Below the pieces are notes generated by a model. It saw only the letters and a list, made by a program, of their open reading frames with translations. It had not been told where the DNA came from and did not search any database. Below, one piece after another: positions 22,298 through 25,568 of a stretch of 25,568 bases of DNA. A program made the translations under genes and the position numbers. Origin of the DNA: JAPYTU01 sp036166735 (GTDB taxonomy: Bacteria; Bacteroidota; Bacteroidia; Cytophagales; MED-G16); assembly GCA_036166735.1 (NCBI GenBank), contig JAYZHG010000032.1, positions 1 to 25,568 on the forward strand. The letters are read 5' to 3'. The stretch's first letter is position 1; every line of letters starts with the position of its first letter.

Positions 22298-23904
22298 TAA
22301 AAAATTATTTAATTGTAGAAAATAAAAGATGGATTATAGGCAGTTTATTAATTGCTTTTTTGTTATTACTTCCGATTGCTATACTCTTTATAAAGTTATT
22401 TTCTGAGCCAGGAAAGAACTTTTCTTACTTATGGGATACGGTTTTAATTGATTATACTTTTAATACTTTTTATTTAATATTCATAACTTCTTTTTTCACT
22501 TTGTTGTTTGGTTTATTTCCTGCGTGGATTATTAGTAATTATAGATTTATTGGTAGAAATTTTTATGATTTAGTTCTTTTTTTGCCTTTGGCAATACCAT
22601 CATATATAATGGGATTTACTTATATTGATATTTTAAGTTTTACTGGTCCGGTTCAATCTTTTTTGAGAAACACCTTTCCCGTGTTGGCCTCCTATTTTAA
22701 TATAGATTATTTACAGATAGAAACATTAGGAATTCTGTTAGGCTTAGCCCTTTATCCATATGTTTATACCGCTGCAAGAGTAGCTTTTAGTTTATTGGGA
22801 TCAAATTATATTGATTTATCAAAAAGTTTAGGTCTTTCAACGATTAAAAGTTTTTATAAAATTATTTTGCCTTTATCAAGGCCCGCAATTTTTTCTGGAT
22901 TATTTCTTGTTTTTATGGAGGTTTTAAATGAATATGGTGCCGTTAAATATTTTGGAATAAACACATACACAACGGGTATATTTAAAGCTTGGTTCTCACT
23001 TGGAGATATAGGTACAGCAATACAATTAGCTTGTTTATTATTATTAGTTGTTTTTTTCTTTTTTGTTTTGGAAAAAATATCATCTTCTAAAACAAAATTT
23101 TTTTATGAAACTAATTCACCAGTTCAAAGGCTACTTTATGTTAATAAAGATAAATTATTGTTTTTTCATCTAGTTTGTTCTATTCCATTTATTTTGGGAT
23201 TTTTTATTCCTTTTGTTTTTATAGTCAATAATGTTTTTCAAACCTATTCAAGCATAGATTTTGTTCGACTATTTATACTTTCTTTTAATACAATTTTTGT
23301 TTCTTCTTTATCTTCCTTTATTATAATAATTGTGGCTCTTTTCTTTTTGTTTGTTGAAAAAATTTCGAAAACAAAAATCAATACTATTATTAGTCATTTA
23401 ATTTCATTGGGTTATGCTATTCCGGGTGCCGTTATAGGTCTTGGTTTGATAATGCTATTTAGTAATATTATGGATTCTTTTTTTTCGGTTTCTTTAATAG
23501 GTTCATTTTATGTTCTGATTTATGCTTATGTGATAAGGTTTTTAGCAGTAGGAAAATCTCCTATAAAATCGAGTCTAGAAAAACATCCAGAATCATATGA
23601 TGATACTGGAAAAAATTTAGGATTAGGACCTTTTAAACTTCTTCAAAAAATTCATCTTCCAATAAATAAGTTTGCACTTATAAGCGCATTTATATTAACC
23701 TTTATTGATATTATGAAAGAGCTTCCTATAACATTGATTTTAAGGCCATTCAATTTTGATACGCTAGCAACACAAACGTATGAATTTGCTATAGAAGAAA
23801 TGTTACCATTATCAAGCTCATATTCTCTTTCTATAATTGTTATCGGAAGTATGTTATTGTTATTTTTAAAGAATGTAATTAATAAGCAGCTAAATGTATC
23901 TTGA
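22288..23904 (+). CDS. fbpB: Ferric iron ABC transporter permease (FbpB-like, two fused permease domains)
   Basis: This 538-residue protein has about twelve membrane helices in two BPD_transp_1 halves (about 55-270 and 330-530). Each half carries an EAA-type coupling loop: SKSLGLSTIKSFYKIILPLS (about 178-197) and GKNLGLGPFKLLQKIHLPI (about 438-456). This fused layout is the rule for FbpB/FutB/SfuB. The most upstream start in frame is TTG at 22288, which overlaps the end of the binding-protein gene by 10 bp. No ATG occurs in frame before the first helices, so a non-ATG start is needed. The end overlaps the ATPase gene by 11 bp. Confidence 0.93.
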   Translation: MEIIKNYLIVENKRWIIGSLLIAFLLLLPIAILFIKLFSEPGKNFSYLWDTVLIDYTFNTFYLIFITSFFTLLFGLFPAWIISNYRFIGRNFYDLVLFLPLAIPSYIMGFTYIDILSFTGPVQSFLRNTFPVLASYFNIDYLQIETLGILLGLALYPYVYTAARVAFSLLGSNYIDLSKSLGLSTIKSFYKIILPLSRPAIFSGLFLVFMEVLNEYGAVKYFGINTYTTGIFKAWFSLGDIGTAIQLACLLLLVVFFFFVLEKISSSKTKFFYETNSPVQRLLYVNKDKLLFFHLVCSIPFILGFFIPFVFIVNNVFQTYSSIDFVRLFILSFNTIFVSSLSSFIIIIVALFFLFVEKISKTKINTIISHLISLGYAIPGAVIGLGLIMLFSNIMDSFFSVSLIGSFYVLIYAYVIRFLAVGKSPIKSSLEKHPESYDDTGKNLGLGPFKLLQKIHLPINKFALISAFILTFIDIMKELPITLILRPFNFDTLATQTYEFAIEEMLPLSSSYSLSIIVIGSMLLLFLKNVINKQLNVS

Positions 23905-24856
23905 AGTAAAAAATTTAGTAAAGTATTATAATAAAGAACTTCCAATAATAAGAAAATTAGAATTTTCTGTAAAAAAAGGAGAAATTATTTCTTTTTTGGG
24001 AGAAAGTGGTTCTGGGAAAACCACATTTCTTAAATGTATAGCTGGTTTAGAAAAAATACATTCTGGCTCTATTTCATTAAACAATGTTGTTCTTAATGAT
24101 AAAGGTGTTTTTGTTAAGCCTCAAGACAGAAAAATTGGTTTTGTTTTTCAAGACTATCCTTTATTCCCTCACCTTAATTTAGAAGAGAATATAGTTTTTA
24201 ATCTTGATAAAAAATACCATAAAAATTTAGATTACATACTTAATCTTACGGGTCTTAAATATTTTATTTCTAGGTACCCCCATGAATTATCAGGAGGAGA
24301 ACAACAAAGGACATGTGTTGCTAGAGCATTAATAAGGGAGCCTGAGCTTTTATTGTTGGATGAACCTTTTAGCAATCTTGATTCGGCTATTAAAGAATCT
24401 ATGAGAGAGGAAATTTATAAAATTATAAAAGAAACAAATACAACAACGATATTAGTTACTCACGATATTAATGATTCTCTTAACATTGCAGATAAAATAT
24501 TAATTTTTAAGGCTGGAATTGTTCAACAATATGATAAACCAGAAAAAATGTATTGTGAACCAGCAAATTGTTATTGTGCTATGATTCTTGGTGATATGAA
24601 TAAGCTATTTATTGGTAGTGAAACTTATTATGTGAGACCAGAAAAAGTTGAGGTAGTAAAAAAATCTAATCATAAAATTAAAGTAGAAAAATGCTTTTTT
24701 CAGGGACGAGAATATAAAATTAAGGGTAGGTATAATAATGAAATTTGGCATTTTTTTTCTAATAAAAGCATTAATGAAAATGAAGAAATTTTTATTGATT
24801 TTAAAAAAATTGATTTAATTTATTTTGATCCTGTGTGTAAGAATTTTTTTAAATAA
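23894..24856 (+). CDS. fbpC: Ferric iron ABC transporter ATP-binding protein (FbpC-like)
   Basis: This 320-residue ATPase has Walker A GESGSGKTT (36-44), the Q-loop VFQDYPLFPHL (Gln86), the signature LSGGEQQR (132-139), Walker B LLLLDEP (Asp156, Glu157) and switch His190 in LVTHD. The linker DKPEKMYCEPAN is followed by a C-terminal TOBE-like regulatory domain (about 240-320, with YVRPEKVEV), as in FbpC and related CUT1-type ATPases. It energises uptake through the FbpB-like permease. Its ATG lies 11 bp inside the permease gene. The stop is 5 bp from the convergent peptidase gene. Confidence 0.93.
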   Translation: MYLEVKNLVKYYNKELPIIRKLEFSVKKGEIISFLGESGSGKTTFLKCIAGLEKIHSGSISLNNVVLNDKGVFVKPQDRKIGFVFQDYPLFPHLNLEENIVFNLDKKYHKNLDYILNLTGLKYFISRYPHELSGGEQQRTCVARALIREPELLLLDEPFSNLDSAIKESMREEIYKIIKETNTTTILVTHDINDSLNIADKILIFKAGIVQQYDKPEKMYCEPANCYCAMILGDMNKLFIGSETYYVRPEKVEVVKKSNHKIKVEKCFFQGREYKIKGRYNNEIWHFFSNKSINENEEIFIDFKKIDLIYFDPVCKNFFK

Positions 24857-24861
24857 CATGA

Positions 24862-25568
24862 TTAGAAAGTAATTTTTTTTGTCATTATATCTCCTTCTCG
24901 GTTTACACTAACTGTAGTTGTATTGCCCTTTTCAAATTTTGATAATGCTTTCATGTATCCCATCATATTTTTTACTTCATATTCACCTATTTGTATTACA
25001 ATATCACCCTTTAATATCCCAGCAATTTGAGCTGGACGATTTTCAGTTACGCCGTCGATTCTCATACCTTCGCCATCAAACAAATAATCAGGAATAACGC
25101 CAAGAGAAACTTTAAATCTTGGTACCTCCTCACTTTCATTTACTGTTTTTGTAAATGACAATTTTCCGTTGTCATTTAAATCAGATATTATATCAAAAAT
25201 ATAACTAGAAATTATATTCATTCCTTCAAAATTTATTTTATCATAATCATCTGATGGTTTATGATAGTCTTCGTGTTGACCTGTAAAAAAATGAAGGACT
25301 GGTATATCATTTAAATAAAAAGAAGTATGATCAGATGGGCCAACGCCTGATTCTTTTTGAATTATTTTAAATTTTGTATTGTTTGCACTAATAGTTTGTT
25401 TAAAAATTGGAGAGGTGCCTAATCCGTATACAGCTAGAGTTGTATCTTCATTTAATCTCCCTACCATATCCATATTTATCATATAATTTATGTTTGATAG
25501 TTCGATTATAGGATTTTTTGTAAAGTAATTTGATCCAAGCAGTCCAATTTCTTCTCCGGAGAAAGCAA
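24862..25568 (-). CDS. M28 family metallopeptidase with C-terminal PDZ domain (cut by window edge)
   Basis: The frame stays open to the right edge, so the internal ATG at 25482 is not the true start. About 234 residues are visible. At the edge stands FSGEEIGLLGSNYF, the M28 motif in which the paired glutamates serve as base and metal ligand. It is followed by MINMDMVGR (metal-binding Asp), GPSDHTSFYLNDIPVLHFF and GQHEDYHKPSDDYDKI, with the last metal-binding His. The final 85 residues form a PDZ domain (GVIPDYLFDGEGMRIDGV to NMMGYMKALSKFEKG). M28-PDZ proteins of Bacteroidota are usually exported aminopeptidases; the signal peptide and first metal ligands are outside the window. Confidence 0.9.
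   Translation of the reverse strand, partial: AFSGEEIGLLGSNYFTKNPIIELSNINYMINMDMVGRLNEDTTLAVYGLGTSPIFKQTISANNTKFKIIQKESGVGPSDHTSFYLNDIPVLHFFTGQHEDYHKPSDDYDKINFEGMNIISSYIFDIISDLNDNGKLSFTKTVNESEEVPRFKVSLGVIPDYLFDGEGMRIDGVTENRPAQIAGILKGDIVIQIGEYEVKNMMGYMKALSKFEKGNTTTVSVNREGDIMTKKITF

Noticed and set aside
1..25568. CRISPR array, tRNA, rRNA, insertion sequence, integrase, toxin-antitoxin or defence island
   Set aside because: No spaced direct repeats, no cloverleaf-like sequence in any gap, no terminal inverted repeats with a transposase, and every sizeable frame is a recognisable chromosomal gene or a shadow of one.

Overview
The window looks like a piece of the chromosome of a small-genome, AT-rich member of the Bacteroidota, most likely a marine Flavobacteriales. 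The grounds are: strong AT bias; no Shine-Dalgarno sequences before the starts; several protein families typical of this phylum (DUF5117/DUF4953 zinc metalloprotease, DUF6702, HupE/UreJ_2, Bacteroidota-type M1 and M28-PDZ peptidases, bacterial GH3); and extreme compaction. Non-coding DNA totals about 630 bp (about 2.5%), and the largest gap is 145 bp. No rRNA, tRNA, CRISPR array, insertion sequence, phage gene or integrase was seen.

Layout. (1) 1-4311: a secreted-peptidase and permease neighbourhood. An M1 metallopeptidase (cut by the left edge) and a HupE/UreJ_2 permease run on the minus strand; DUF6702 and a large secreted metzincin-like protease run divergently on the plus strand. (2) 4312-8809: a tight six-gene minus-strand run, transcribed glyA, tatC, rpiB, rbfA, LolC/E-like permease, MaoC hydratase, with gaps of 0-7 bp. 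(3) 8886-9950: a chorismate mutase-prephenate dehydratase. (4) 9947-13324: minus-strand rluD, radA and mazG. (5) 13389-16087: a plus-strand operon of a four-cysteine NqrM-like membrane peptide, glmM and a cysteine desulfurase. (6) 16084-16662: a VTT/DedA-like membrane protein on the minus strand. (7) 16729-18983: lptB and a GH3-family protein. (8) 18967-21156: map and fumC on the minus strand. (9) 21269-24856: a ferric-iron ABC importer (binding protein, permease, ATPase) with overlapping genes and a clean dyad just before the first start. (10) 24862-25568: the C-terminal part of an M28 peptidase with a PDZ domain, cut by the right edge.

How the genes work together. Most are housekeeping: one-carbon metabolism, Tat export, ribosome maturation, rRNA modification, recombination, nucleotide sanitation, cell-wall precursor synthesis, LPS transport, protein N-terminal processing and the TCA cycle. 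The accessory-looking parts are the protease/HupE/DUF6702 cluster, the iron importer and the GH3 protein. I found no convincing new multi-gene defence or mobile system. The better leads are a putative iron-responsive operator, the NqrM-like peptide with glmM and a desulfurase, a G8 tract in the secreted protease where one extra G gives an immediate stop, and the fact that all five convergent gene pairs abut or overlap.
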